From contig CAWDUJ010000010.1 in the NCBI GenBank assembly GCA_963805455.1, positions 62,001-126,000 of the forward strand: a stretch of 64,000 nucleotides of DNA. Reading direction: 5' to 3'. Below are positions 1 through 8,365 of this stretch, piece after piece (position 1 is the stretch's first letter; every line of letters begins with the position of its first letter). The notes beneath the pieces were generated by a model. The model saw only the letters and a program-made list of their open reading frames with translations, did no database searches and had not been told where the DNA came from. Position numbers and translations under genes: made by a program. Origin of the DNA: VRUE01 sp963805455. GTDB taxonomy: Bacteria; Actinomycetota; Thermoleophilia; Solirubrobacterales; 70-9.

Positions 1-1434
1 ACCGGCCCCGCTCTGGCCTCGGCGGGCTGTGAGGTCGGCCCGGCGGGGCCGACGGGCCAGACCGGCGGCGCATCGATCGGGACCCTGGGCGACAACGGCG
101 GCTACATCGATGCCCCGGCAGGAGGTGGCCTCAGGGTTCGGGTGACCTTCGTTTCGTGCGGCGGCGTCAATCGATTCCGCATCCCGGAATGCCCGACCGC
201 AAATGGGAGCGTCGACGCCACCGGCTCCGGCGAGTTCCGGGCGACGATCGAAGTTCGTGACGGAGGTCAGCTCGTCTCGCGCAACAGCAGCACCTTCGAA
301 GAGAAGGCAAAGGTGCACGGCGAGGTCGGCGCCGACGCGAAGCTGAAATCGATCGAGGTAGAGCACACCGAGGAGGTCTTCATCGTCGCCAGCGGCGGCA
401 TCGTCGTCCGAGGTGGAGTGACTCGAAGGGCGGGCATCGAGATGCCCGGCGGCCAATACGACCCCGCGGGAGCGAGCGTCAAATTCTTCGGCGACAGCAT
501 CGCCGGCGACTCCGGAGCGAAAGCGTTTGCCTCCACCGCGGCGGCGGCAATCGGCGCCTATCGGTCGGCCGAGCCGCGCTGGAGCACCTTCAACCCGAGT
601 GGCGGCTACTGCGCCGAGCCCGCCTTCTCTCCCGATAGCAACACGATCAAACTCAAAAGAGGCGACAAAAAGCAGCTCGGGACCTACGCCAGGGCGCGCC
701 AGGACGGCGGTAGGGCGGCGGGCGTGAGATGGACCCTGCTGGGAGCCGAGAATGCTGAGTTCTCGCCGACCTCCTCGCAGGACGCCGCCCCCAACGTCTC
801 CTACACCGTCTCGGATACCGCAAGAGGGAGCCTGGTCAAGGTCACCGCCAAATTCACCTCGACCGCCGGAGTCGGCGAAAAGACCTGGACAGAGCCGATC
901 GAGGCAAATGGCATCAACCACATCAGCGGCAGCTTCTCCGCGCACCAGGAAGGCCCCAGTTACGAAGGTGGCCCCACCTACCACCTCGATTGGAGTGGCA
1001 CGGCGAATTTCGAGCGAAGGGAGGGCACCGCCAAACCGGTGATCTTCGATCTCGTTTCAGGAAAAGTCACCCAAACCCTTTCCACGTTTACGGGTCCTGA
1101 TGACTTCGAGCGGCCCTTGTGCAAAGTCAACGGCAATGCGCAGCTCGTGCTGAAACCGTCCTCGTCGAACTACTTTGAGTTGTCCGGCAGCGGCTCCAGC
1201 GGCAGCGACCCCCCGTTCGCCGAGGTGATCTACATGCTCGACGGGACGCCGAGCGGCGAAATCACCTACTCCGAATGTGAATTCGATTTCGACGAAGGCA
1301 CGGAATCGTGGGGTGGCGCCTTCTACGGCGAGATCCTTGTCGGCTATTCGCCCGACGAATTCACGTTCACCGGGTCACAGGGACTTGAAGAAGGGGAAGG
1401 CGAAGAGACCTGGTCCTTCACCGGCACGCCCTGA
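1..1434 (+). CDS. Secreted-type hypothetical protein, 5' end outside window
   Basis: The frame is open from the first base, so the gene begins upstream and about 477 C-terminal residues are visible. The first start-like codon, GTG at 142, lies inside continuous coding sequence and has no convincing ribosome site, so it is probably internal. The protein is polar and rich in Gly, Ser, Thr and Glu, with no membrane helix in the visible part. The stretch around residues 230-300 (RWTLLG...SYTVSD) reads like an Ig-like beta-sandwich, and the C-terminal part has alternating beta-strand patterns. The composition suggests an extracytoplasmic protein. No enzyme motif was recognised. The gene is real; its function is unknown. 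Confidence 0.7.
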   Translation, partial: TGPALASAGCEVGPAGPTGQTGGASIGTLGDNGGYIDAPAGGGLRVRVTFVSCGGVNRFRIPECPTANGSVDATGSGEFRATIEVRDGGQLVSRNSSTFEEKAKVHGEVGADAKLKSIEVEHTEEVFIVASGGIVVRGGVTRRAGIEMPGGQYDPAGASVKFFGDSIAGDSGAKAFASTAAAAIGAYRSAEPRWSTFNPSGGYCAEPAFSPDSNTIKLKRGDKKQLGTYARARQDGGRAAGVRWTLLGAENAEFSPTSSQDAAPNVSYTVSDTARGSLVKVTAKFTSTAGVGEKTWTEPIEANGINHISGSFSAHQEGPSYEGGPTYHLDWSGTANFERREGTAKPVIFDLVSGKVTQTLSTFTGPDDFERPLCKVNGNAQLVLKPSSSNYFELSGSGSSGSDPPFAEVIYMLDGTPSGEITYSECEFDFDEGTESWGGAFYGEILVGYSPDEFTFTGSQGLEEGEGEETWSFTGTP

Positions 1435-1455
1435 GGCGGCCCTCCGGCATTGGCG

Positions 1456-1659
1456 CTACTCCTCGCGGGGAGTGATCCGGAAGATCGAGACGACCTCGGC
1501 CTGCTGTGCCTCGGGATGGACGACGTAGGCGCTCGGCCCGCCGCCGAACCAGCCGGCGTTTTCGTTGTCGCCGACGAAGATCCCGGGATGGTGCTTCCCG
1601 TCGCCGTCCTCGACCCAGACCCTGTCGCCCTCCTTGAAGCCGTGCGGCTGATCGCTCAC
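1456..1659 (-). CDS. Small hypothetical protein (67 aa)
   Basis: Begins VSDQPHGFKEGDRVWVEDGDG and ends RITPREE. The GTG at 1659 is preferred over the start 48 bases further upstream, because the additional residues (RGVRPEFRRQARL) look like translated non-coding sequence. The short beta-rich pattern (GDRVWVED, HPGIFVGDN, AYVVHPE) resembles a small SH3- or KOW-like barrel, but no family was recognised. It lies between convergent and co-directional neighbours with no obvious operon partner. It could be a standalone cytoplasmic protein. Confidence comes from coding-like composition only. Confidence 0.5.
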   Translation of the reverse strand: MSDQPHGFKEGDRVWVEDGDGKHHPGIFVGDNENAGWFGGGPSAYVVHPEAQQAEVVSIFRITPREE

Positions 1660-1740
1660 ATCGAGGAGCCTAGCCTGCCTCCGAAATTCCGGCCGGACCC
1701 CCCGCACGCTTCGGGCGGAGGGCCTGGCCGGGCGCCCGTC

Positions 1741-2265
1741 CTACGGACAGATGACGATCAGGTGGAAGTCGGCGTCCTCGTTGCCGCCCGCTTTGTCGCG
1801 GGTGTGGACTTCGATCGCGTTCGCGTTGGCGGGCGAGGTGTTGGTCTGCGCGTAGCCGGAGTCCGGCACCGTGGTGCCGGCGTTGTCGCGCCCGGCGACG
1901 TTGGCACAACCGCTGATGTTCTGCGGGAAGGCCACGACAACGGCGCCGCCGCCCTCGGCCGCTGTGATCCCGCTGTCGCTGGCCCGTGCGAGCGCAGCGT
2001 TGCTGGCCCCGGCCGGGTTGTTGACCACCGCCCAGTAGGTGTGGGCGGCCCGCTTCGCCGACGGAATGACGCCAAGCTTGTTGGTGTTGATCTGGAAGCC
2101 GGTCAGGGTCTTCTTCTTCAGCTTGCCGGCGCCGATCGTCTGCTTCATGATCGCACCGCCGTTGATGTGCTGCGCGGCGTAGGCGGTGCCGGCCAGCGCC
2201 ACCACCAGCGCCACGATCGCGACGATCATCGCCGGTGACGGCCTCATGCTCCACAGCTTCCTCAT
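1741..2265 (-). CDS. Secreted hypothetical protein with Solirubrobacterales-type signal peptide
   Basis: 174 residues. The N-terminus is basic (MRKLWSMRPSP), followed by a hydrophobic segment at about residues 12-30 ending GTAYAA, a plausible signal-peptidase site. This SPAM-xVA...ALVVALAGTAYAA style recurs in many secreted proteins of this lineage (family knowledge) and again in this window at 38.2 kb. The mature part is small and polar, with two Cys only (SGCAN and the C-terminal VICP). A strong ribosome site (AAAGGAG) lies 7 bases before ATG 2265. The function is unknown; an exported surface protein is an inference. Confidence 0.75.
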   Translation of the reverse strand: MRKLWSMRPSPAMIVAIVALVVALAGTAYAAQHINGGAIMKQTIGAGKLKKKTLTGFQINTNKLGVIPSAKRAAHTYWAVVNNPAGASNAALARASDSGITAAEGGGAVVVAFPQNISGCANVAGRDNAGTTVPDSGYAQTNTSPANANAIEVHTRDKAGGNEDADFHLIVICP

Positions 2266-2427
2266 CTGGGCTCCTTTCGACCGCAGGGGCGTGTTCGTCT
2301 CATACCCCTTGTGGCGGGCGGCTAAGCACAGCAGCCCGTCAGTAGTTGAAATTCGGTAACAAGTTCGACGCCGAGAAGTCGCGGTCCTGCCTGTGGATCA
2401 GAGAGCGGCTCCGGCCCTGGGGCCTGC

Positions 2428-3090
2428 CTACTCGGGCAGCGCCGCGGCCCAGCGCCTGAAGCCGTCGACGTCTGTGACCTCGGGCCCGTGGCCGGGGAGG
2501 ATCAGGCTCGGGTCAAGCTCGGCGAGCTTGCGGATCGAGCGGCGATTCTCGGCCGGGTCGGGAGTGAGGTTGTCGGGCGGGGCGGCGAGCCTGCTGCGCA
2601 GCGAGAGGTAGGTGATGTTGCGGATCACGTCACCGCAGATCGCGACCCGGTCGGAGTCGCGGAAGAAGATCACCTCGCCCGGCGAGTGTCCCGGGGCGTG
2701 GACGACGCGGAAGCCGGCGACCTCGTCGCCCTCGTTCAGCAGCCGGTCGACCCTGCGGGGAGGCCCGGCCCAGAGACGGGCGTAGAGCCGCGCCTGGAGA
2801 CCGTTGGTGGCGGCGACCGGGCGCCGGCCCTCCATCGCGTCGACGTCGTCGGGATGGCAGGCGAGCGGGATCCCGCGCGCCTCGCAGACCGCGTCGGCGG
2901 AGCCCTGGTGGTCGGCGTGGACGTGGGTCAGCGCCAGCATCGAGATCTCGCGGCCCTCGAGCTGCTTGAAGATCCGGCGCCGGTCCCAGCTGCGGCCGGC
3001 GTCGATCAGGACGTCGCCGGCGAGGTAGACGTTGATCAGCGGCCGCGGCGACTCGTCGAGCCGCCAGACGTCCGCCGCTACGTTCTTCAT
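2428..3090 (-). CDS. MBL-fold metallo-hydrolase
   Basis: 220 residues with the metallo-beta-lactamase metal-binding signature THVHADHQG near residue 57 (HxHxDH), then HAPGHSPGE (His) near 132, CGDVI (Asp) near 152 and LPGHGP near 198. These residues would bind two zinc or iron ions. The short single-domain form matches general glyoxalase II- or lactonase-like hydrolases; the substrate is not evident. It is the last gene of a minus-strand operon: its ATG overlaps the stop of the preceding small gene by one base (TGATG), indicating translational coupling. Cytoplasmic, no signal peptide. Confidence 0.88.
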   Translation of the reverse strand: MKNVAADVWRLDESPRPLINVYLAGDVLIDAGRSWDRRRIFKQLEGREISMLALTHVHADHQGSADAVCEARGIPLACHPDDVDAMEGRRPVAATNGLQARLYARLWAGPPRRVDRLLNEGDEVAGFRVVHAPGHSPGEVIFFRDSDRVAICGDVIRNITYLSLRSRLAAPPDNLTPDPAENRRSIRKLAELDPSLILPGHGPEVTDVDGFRRWAAALPE

Positions 3091-3338
3091 CAGTGGCCGA
3101 TGCCGAGGGTGCCGCGAGGATCGCCGCTGTGCTCGGCGAGGTCCTCGAGCTGGGCGATCTTCTTCTCACCTTCGATCCGGGCGGGGTGGCCCTCCGGGAG
3201 CGGCTCGATCAGACGGAGGATGCGGTTGCGGACCTGCAGCGCGAAGTGCGGGGTGGAGGCTCCCGCCAGCGCCCGGATGTCCTCGGGGCTGACCTCGCGC
3301 TCGGTCGCCAGCAGGTTGGGGTTCTCGGCCTCGCTCAC
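3090..3338 (-). CDS. Small conserved-looking hypothetical protein (82 aa)
   Basis: A soluble, mostly helical protein (SPEDIRALAGASTPHFALQV...). It sits between the CWB2 protein and the MBL hydrolase with a 4-base ATGA overlap upstream and a 1-base TGATG overlap downstream, so the three genes are almost certainly one translation-coupled operon. The central segment FALQVRNRILRLI followed by a Pro/Glu stretch could be a dimerisation helix. No family was recognised and no catalytic motif is visible. Its coupling to an MBL enzyme suggests a partner or regulator role, but that is inference. Confidence 0.75.
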   Translation of the reverse strand: MSEAENPNLLATEREVSPEDIRALAGASTPHFALQVRNRILRLIEPLPEGHPARIEGEKKIAQLEDLAEHSGDPRGTLGIGH

Positions 3339-4672
3339 TTTTCGCCTCCGATCTTCGCCAATTCAGCCAACTCGTCGATCTGCGCCTGCTGGGTCAACTC
3401 AATCGCGTCCCGGTTTCCGATCACCCACACGTGGTTGTAGAAGGCGCGGGTCGGGTCCGTTGTGTAGCCGGGCTTGACGTCGAGAAGGTATTCCCGCAGC
3501 GCCGCCGGAAGGGTATCGGCGCTGTCGGTGAGCAGCAACGGGCCCCAGGTGCCCGAGGCGGACAGCGGTGCGGCCGCGACCGCGTCGAGCGGTGAGTCCG
3601 AGCGGACGACGACGAAACCGTGCCCCGGGTCGTTCACGTTCCAGCCGAAGTCGCCATCGCTGTAGCGGGCCAGCGCGATCGCATTCGTGACCGGGTCCTC
3701 GCCGGAGACCCGCCGGACCCGGTTGTCGATCTTGGAGATTTCGCGGACGACCTTCGAGGAGATCGCCGAGGAGGGCCCAAGGACGTAGATCGGGACGTCG
3801 GGGTGGCGTTTGAGGGCATCGACCGTCGCCGCCGGCAGCGAGTCGGTATCGGAGAAGAGGACGGTATCGCCCGATCGCGCGGCCCAGGCGGCGGCCGGCA
3901 TCGCGAATTCGGGCTTGGCCGCCGGGGCGATGACAATGTGGCTCGGGGGCCCGCCGAACAGCTTGTCGCGCAGTTCCGCGATTTTTGCCGCTCCCTCGGC
4001 GCCGACGCCGTGGATCCGCGTCGTCTGCAGGCCGTCGGGTGCGTCGGCGCTCCCGACCACGAATGCCTGGGCGCCGTGGGCGGCGTCGGAGCCGACGGGG
4101 TTCAGTGTCTCGAGCGCGGCCGCCGTCGCGTGCGGCACCTCCTCGGCGGATGAGACCAGCAGCGGCGCCCGGATCGGTTCCGCCATCAGGACGGCGGCGG
4201 CGATCGCGCTCTCCCAGTCGGCTTCGTCGACGAGGACGACTGCGTCGGGGCGCTGGTTCGGCGTGGCGGAGGGGAAGACGGCGAGCGCGACGGCGGCGGC
4301 ATTCGAGGCTGGGTCGGCCCCGCCGACCCGGGTCGTGTTGTTGGTCGCGAATTCCGGATAGCCGAGTTCCCCCGGGGCCTCGGTTTCCGCCGGTTGTTCT
4401 GGAGTCGTCGTGGTGGTCGTCTCCGAGGTCTGCTCGCCGCTGGGGGCGGCGCCGGGGATCGAGTTCCCTTCGTTGGAGCCGCCGAGGATCGCGGCGACGA
4501 GGAAGACGACGGCGACGAGCACCAGTCCGGCGAGCACCTTCAGGGCGGTCGGGATCGACCGCCTGCTCGGCGGCGGCGACGACGGCGGCGGCGGCGCTGG
4601 CGGGGATAGACGCGAGGGTTTCTGCGGCGCGGCCGGGACGTCGGCGTTGATCGGCTGGTCTCTGCGCGCCAC
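3335..4672 (-). CDS. Membrane-anchored cell-wall-binding repeat 2 (CWB2-like) protein
   Basis: 445 residues. A short cytoplasmic, Pro-rich N-terminus (about 1-40) is followed by one membrane helix (about 44-65, ALKVLAGLVLVAVVFLVAAIL) and a Thr/Pro/Glu-rich linker. The extracytoplasmic part shows repeated units of the CWB2 type: VGGADPASNAAAVALAVFP near 116, DAVVLVDEADWESAIAAAVL, APLLVSSAE, and again near 290-330 and 370-400. The family is known for binding cell-wall polymers in Gram-positive bacteria. It is the first gene of the operon with the small protein and MBL hydrolase. The stop overlaps the next start (ATGA). A surface location is well supported; the ligand is unknown. Confidence 0.82.
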   Translation of the reverse strand: MARRDQPINADVPAAPQKPSRLSPPAPPPPSSPPPSRRSIPTALKVLAGLVLVAVVFLVAAILGGSNEGNSIPGAAPSGEQTSETTTTTTPEQPAETEAPGELGYPEFATNNTTRVGGADPASNAAAVALAVFPSATPNQRPDAVVLVDEADWESAIAAAVLMAEPIRAPLLVSSAEEVPHATAAALETLNPVGSDAAHGAQAFVVGSADAPDGLQTTRIHGVGAEGAAKIAELRDKLFGGPPSHIVIAPAAKPEFAMPAAAWAARSGDTVLFSDTDSLPAATVDALKRHPDVPIYVLGPSSAISSKVVREISKIDNRVRRVSGEDPVTNAIALARYSDGDFGWNVNDPGHGFVVVRSDSPLDAVAAAPLSASGTWGPLLLTDSADTLPAALREYLLDVKPGYTTDPTRAFYNHVWVIGNRDAIELTQQAQIDELAELAKIGGEK

Positions 4673-4697
4673 GACCGCAACCTAGACGAAGAAAAAC

Positions 4698-4748
4698 TGG
4701 CTGGTCGGTCAGCTAACCTTTCAGAACGCTATTGACTGACCAGTCAAT
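4698..4748. promoter_or_regulatory. Palindromic operator pair before the acyl-CoA dehydrogenase
   Basis: A perfect 18-base inverted repeat, ATTGACTGACCAGTCAAT (8-base arms, 2-base spacer), lies at 4731-4748, 31 bases before the ATG of the acyl-CoA dehydrogenase. A second, half-matching copy (TGACCGACCAGCCA on the minus strand) lies at 4698-4711. The shape TGACyG-NN-CrGTCA resembles TetR/FadR-type sites that control fatty-acid degradation genes in several bacteria. No TetR gene is in the window. It could also act on the divergent CWB2 operon starting at 4672. Confidence 0.55.
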
Positions 4749-4778
4749 CAATGACCGCGCCGACCATCTGGGAGACCG

Positions 4779-6038
4779 ATGAATTTCGAACTGAATGAGG
4801 AGCATCTGGAGTTCAAGGACCGTTGCCGGACATTCGCCCGCGACGTGATCCGGCCGGCGGCGCGCCGGCACGACGAAGAGGAGAGCATTCCCTGGGAGGT
4901 CATCCGCGAGGCGCGAAAGCAGGGCTTCGGGACGCTCGAGTCGATCCAGCGCTCGGCCTCCGACGCCGAGGGCCAGATGCAGGTGATCTCGGCCGAGGAG
5001 TTCCACTGGGGCTGCGCCGGGACAGCGCTCGCGATCTCCGGCTCGGGCCTCGCGGCCGCCGGCATCGCCTCCTCCGGAACGCCGGAGCAGATCGCCCGCT
5101 GGGTGCCCGAGTGCTTCGGCACCGCGGAGGAGATCAAGCTCGGCGCCTACGCCGTCACCGAGCCGCAGGCCGGCTCCGACGTCAAGAGCCTGAAGACGAC
5201 CGCCCGCCGCGACGGCGACGAGTGGGTCCTGAACGGGACCAAGGTCTTCATCACCAACGGCGGCATCGCCGACGTCCACGTCGTGGTCGCCACCGTCGAC
5301 CCCTCGCTCGGCACCCGCGGCCAGGCCTCCTTCGTCGTCCCCAAGGGCGCGCCCGGGCTCAGCCAGGGCAAGAAGGAGTCGAAGCTCGGGATCCGCGCCT
5401 CGCACACCGCCGAGGTCGTGCTCGAGGACTGCCGCATCCCCGGCGACTGCCTGCTCGGCGGCGACGAGAAGCTCGAAAAGAAGCTCCAGCGCGGCCGCGA
5501 AGGCAAGAAATCGCGTGGCGCCGACGCCCTCGCGACCTTCGAGGTGACGCGGCCGCTGGTCGGCGCCTCGGCGCTGGGGATTGCCCAGGCCGCCTACGAG
5601 TGGACGCTCGAGTACCTCGACGGCCGGGTCGAGGGCGGAACCCCGCTGCTCCAGACCCAGCGGATCCAGCAGACCCTTGCCGACGTCGCGACCGAGATCG
5701 AAGCTGCGCGGCTGCTGGTCCAGCGCGCCGCCTGGATGGGCCGCAACGGGATCCCGATGCGCGGCGGCCAGGGCTCGATGTCGAAGCTCAAGGGCGGCGA
5801 CGTCGCGATGTGGGCGACGACAACTCTGATGGACCTCGTCGGCCCCGCCGCCTGGAGCACCGAGTACCCACTCGAGAAGTGGTTCCGCGACGCCAAGATC
5901 TACCAGCTGTTCGAGGGGACGGCGGAGATCCAGCGGATGGTCATCTCGAGGATGCAGGCGGCCGAATACGCCGAGCGCCTCGGCTACGGCGCCGAGGTCG
6001 CGGCGGAGGCGATGAAGCCCGTAGCCGTCGCTGCGTAG
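4779..6038 (+). CDS. Acyl-CoA dehydrogenase
   Basis: 419 residues, normal for the family. It is an FAD enzyme that introduces the alpha-beta double bond in acyl-CoA thioesters. Visible marks: helical N-domain; FAD-binding AVTEPQAGSDV near 125; the beta-domain with FITNGGIADVHVVVATVD; and near the C-terminus QLFEGTAEIQRMVISR, whose Glu in EGT is the position of the catalytic base in medium-chain-type enzymes. The lower-case family member and substrate length cannot be told. A modest ribosome site (GGGAG) precedes ATG 4779. The upstream palindromes suggest TetR-type control. Monocistronic, soluble. Confidence 0.92.
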   Translation: MNFELNEEHLEFKDRCRTFARDVIRPAARRHDEEESIPWEVIREARKQGFGTLESIQRSASDAEGQMQVISAEEFHWGCAGTALAISGSGLAAAGIASSGTPEQIARWVPECFGTAEEIKLGAYAVTEPQAGSDVKSLKTTARRDGDEWVLNGTKVFITNGGIADVHVVVATVDPSLGTRGQASFVVPKGAPGLSQGKKESKLGIRASHTAEVVLEDCRIPGDCLLGGDEKLEKKLQRGREGKKSRGADALATFEVTRPLVGASALGIAQAAYEWTLEYLDGRVEGGTPLLQTQRIQQTLADVATEIEAARLLVQRAAWMGRNGIPMRGGQGSMSKLKGGDVAMWATTTLMDLVGPAAWSTEYPLEKWFRDAKIYQLFEGTAEIQRMVISRMQAAEYAERLGYGAEVAAEAMKPVAVAA

Positions 6039-6121
6039 GAGGCCAGGCTCCCCGCAAGCCCGATTGCACCTTCCCGCAAACGCCCCCTGCCGGCAGCATC
6101 GGTTAGCTAGCCTCGCTGCCC

Positions 6122-7309
6122 ATGCCCCAGATTCGCCCTGCCCTGGCGGCGCTGCTGGCCGCCTCGGCGGCGCTGATCGTGCTGCTCCTCGCCTGCGCCC
6201 CCGCGTCGGCTGAGGATCTCGGCTCGAAACTCGAAGACAAGGAAGCGAAGCTCTCCGACGTCCGCGAACGCGAGGGCGTGCTGACGACGACGATCTCCGA
6301 TTACCGCGACCGGATCGAACGGCTGACGGACGAGGTCGCGGTCCTGCGCGGCCAGGAGGAGGCCGTGAAACAGCGGCTCAACGCCAAGCAGGCCGAACTC
6401 GACGCCGCCGTCGCCGAACTCGATGTCGCGAAAAAGCACCTCGAGGTGGTCAGGGGCCGCCTCCAGCGCGCCCTGGTGGCGCTGCGTGAGCGGCTCGTCG
6501 CGATCTATGAGAACGGGACCCCCGATGTGCTGAGCGTGATCGTCCGCGCCGAAGGCTACGACGAACTGATCGCCCAGTCCGAGTACCTGGAACGGATCCA
6601 CGGGATGGACGAAGCCGTGGTCGAGCGGGTCCGTCAGCTCCGCGATCAGGTGCAGGGAACCGTCTCGCGGCTGCGCTCGGCGAAGCTTCGGATCGAATCG
6701 GCCCGCGACGCGATCGCCTCCGAACGCCAGGCCCTGGTCGACGCCCGCTCAGCGGTGCAGCAGCGCCAGTCGAAGCTGGTCGAAGCGCGGCGCGACCGCG
6801 AGGCCCTGCTTTCGAAGATCAACGACCACGAGCAGAAGATCGAGGGCTCGGTCGCCGAAATCCAGGCCGAAATCGCGGCCCAGCTCGGGGCTTCCTCCTC
6901 CTCGCCGCTGCCGGCGGGCCCGATCCGGTACGGCTCGGGCCAGCTGATCTGGCCCGTCGACGGGCCGGTCGTCTCCGGCTTCGGGATGCGCTGGGGCCGG
7001 ATGCACGAGGGAATCGACATCGCCGTTCCCGCGGGGACCCCGATTCGGGCCGCCGATGCCGGCACCGTCGTCCTCCTGCAGTCCGAAGCGGAAAGCGGCG
7101 GCTACGGCAACTTCACGTGCCTCGACCACGGGGGCGGTCTGCAAACCTGTTACGCCCATCAGTCGTCGTTTGCGGTCAGCGCCGGCCAGAGCGTCTCCCA
7201 GGGCGACGTGATCGGCTACAGCGGCTGCACCGGCCACTGCTTCGGTGACCACCTGCACTTCGAGGTGCGCGTGGGAGGGGTCCCGACCGACCCACTCGGC
7301 TATTTGTAA
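6122..7309 (+). CDS. M23-family peptidoglycan endopeptidase with coiled-coil domain
   Basis: 395 residues. Signal peptide at about 1-30 (LLACAPASAE). Long coiled coil at about 35-245 (heptad-like EREGVL...DEVAVLRGQEEAVKQRL), as in EnvC, RipA or NlpD-type hydrolases. C-terminal LytM/M23 domain: GFGMRWGRMHEGIDIAVPAGTP supplies the first His and Asp ligands, and GDHLHFEVRVGG the HxH motif, so the zinc site appears complete and the enzyme active. Expected role: cleavage of peptidoglycan cross-bridges during cell separation, in the cell wall. It stands alone, followed by an AT-rich leader and an anchored low-complexity protein. Confidence 0.92.
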   Translation: MPQIRPALAALLAASAALIVLLLACAPASAEDLGSKLEDKEAKLSDVREREGVLTTTISDYRDRIERLTDEVAVLRGQEEAVKQRLNAKQAELDAAVAELDVAKKHLEVVRGRLQRALVALRERLVAIYENGTPDVLSVIVRAEGYDELIAQSEYLERIHGMDEAVVERVRQLRDQVQGTVSRLRSAKLRIESARDAIASERQALVDARSAVQQRQSKLVEARRDREALLSKINDHEQKIEGSVAEIQAEIAAQLGASSSSPLPAGPIRYGSGQLIWPVDGPVVSGFGMRWGRMHEGIDIAVPAGTPIRAADAGTVVLLQSEAESGGYGNFTCLDHGGGLQTCYAHQSSFAVSAGQSVSQGDVIGYSGCTGHCFGDHLHFEVRVGGVPTDPLGYL

Positions 7310-7437
7310 GTCGTAATACTCAGTCTTAGATTGAAATCGGATATTGGTCTAAAAAACCAACTTTTTGGTATGGCGGAAAAGGATAAGCCTGCCAATGTGG
7401 GTACTGAAAGATCGGAGCGACGAGCCAGGAGGGTTCA
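7310..7437 (+). promoter_or_regulatory. AT-rich leader before the low-complexity anchored protein
   Basis: This 128-base gap is strikingly A/T-rich for the region, with runs such as TCTAAAAAACCAACTTTTT and a short inverted repeat TTGGT...ACCAA. It probably carries a promoter, or the terminator of the peptidase gene plus the 5' leader of the next gene. The second half (AAAAGGATAAGCCTGCC...) looks structured, but I could not fit it to a known riboswitch class. AGGAGG lies 9 bases before the GTG start at 7438. Confidence 0.3.
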
Positions 7438-8160
7438 GTGATACGTCACTCCCAGTCGTATCTGTTTGGAGCAATTTCAGGCACAGCGGTGATCGCGGCA
7501 GCAGTCGTGTTCTTTGTGCTGTTCGTGTCTGCGCAGGCGCTCCGTGACTGGCCGATCGGCGATCTGCACCTCGGCGGCGGCAACGACTCGACCGCGGTCT
7601 CTCCGGCGGAGTCGCTCGGCGCCGGCGGAGCTACGAACGCCGCTGCGGCGAACCTGAGCGGCCCGATCACCGGCGCTCCGACGAACGTCGCACCCGGGGC
7701 AAAAGCCACCGGCGCCGGCAACCAGAGGGCTTCGAAGAACGGCAACGGGAACGGCAAGGTCTCCGCCGAGACCAGGATCGAAGGCGGCCGCGGGGTCGAC
7801 TCGGCGCCGGTCCAGCAACCTTCAAGCACCACACCAGCAACCCCCGCGCCGACGGGTGGGAATGGCTCCTCGCCCGCCGGCTCGGGAACAGCTTCGCCGG
7901 CGCCCAGCAGCGGCAACGGCGCCTCCGCCGGGTCCGGCCAGAGCACGGGCACGCCGCCGAGCTCGGGGAGCGTCGGAACCAAAACCGCGCGCCGGGTGAC
8001 CAACACGGTCAACGAAATCTCCAGCGCGGCCACCCCGCCGGCGCCCTCGCCGGTGACCGCCGCCGTCGGCGCCGTCGCCGAACGCATCGAACAGACACCG
8101 CCGCCGTCCGGCAGCACCACCGATCGCGTCGGCGACGCGATCGCCGGAATCGGCAACTAG
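7438..8160 (+). CDS. Membrane-anchored low-complexity Gly/Ser/Ala/Pro-rich protein
   Basis: 240 residues from GTG, with AGGAGG close upstream. One hydrophobic segment at about 9-34 (LFGAISGTAVIAAAVVFFVLFVSA) anchors the protein or acts as a signal. The rest is low complexity: Gly/Asn/Ser/Thr/Ala/Pro (PSSTTPATPAPTGGNGSSPAGS), with no Cys and almost no hydrophobic core, ending in a helical stretch (DRVGDAIAGIGN). This looks like an intrinsically disordered wall-spanning or surface protein. No domain was recognised. Its position after a wall hydrolase fits an envelope role but does not prove one. Confidence 0.65.
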   Translation: MIRHSQSYLFGAISGTAVIAAAVVFFVLFVSAQALRDWPIGDLHLGGGNDSTAVSPAESLGAGGATNAAAANLSGPITGAPTNVAPGAKATGAGNQRASKNGNGNGKVSAETRIEGGRGVDSAPVQQPSSTTPATPAPTGGNGSSPAGSGTASPAPSSGNGASAGSGQSTGTPPSSGSVGTKTARRVTNTVNEISSAATPPAPSPVTAAVGAVAERIEQTPPPSGSTTDRVGDAIAGIGN

Positions 8161-8283
8161 CCGCTTCAGGCCCCTCACCCGTCACAATCCCCGTCGATGA
8201 TGGGCTTAGAGAGGACAGCGCAGAGCTCCCCGCATGCGTTTGGCGGCGGCGCACCGGCGCGGGTCGGCGTCCTCGGTCGGCCA

Positions 8284-8300
8284 AATAGCGCCCGGCTATT
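8284..8300. promoter_or_regulatory. Inverted repeat upstream of lysA
   Basis: AATAGC-GCCCG-GCTATT, perfect 6-base arms, lies about 65 bases before the lysA start. The rest of the 205-base gap 8161-8365 holds no gene that I can support. The site is a candidate operator for the lysA-hom-thrC-thrB block. No consensus known to me matches it. Confidence 0.3.
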
Positions 8301-8365
8301 CAGCCTCCCTGCGTCCTGGCCCCGCTTGGTCCGGCGCTCGCCATCCGCACACGAGGAGCTCTCCG

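Noticed and set aside
1450..2238. A 262-codon plus-strand frame opposite the two small minus-strand genes
   Set aside because: The minus-strand gene at 1741-2265 has a strong ribosome site and a signal peptide; the plus-strand reading has neither.
7310..7437. A riboswitch in the AT-rich leader
   Set aside because: I tried to match cyclic-di-GMP and ydaO-type cores and could not find the conserved strings. Only a generic leader is reported.
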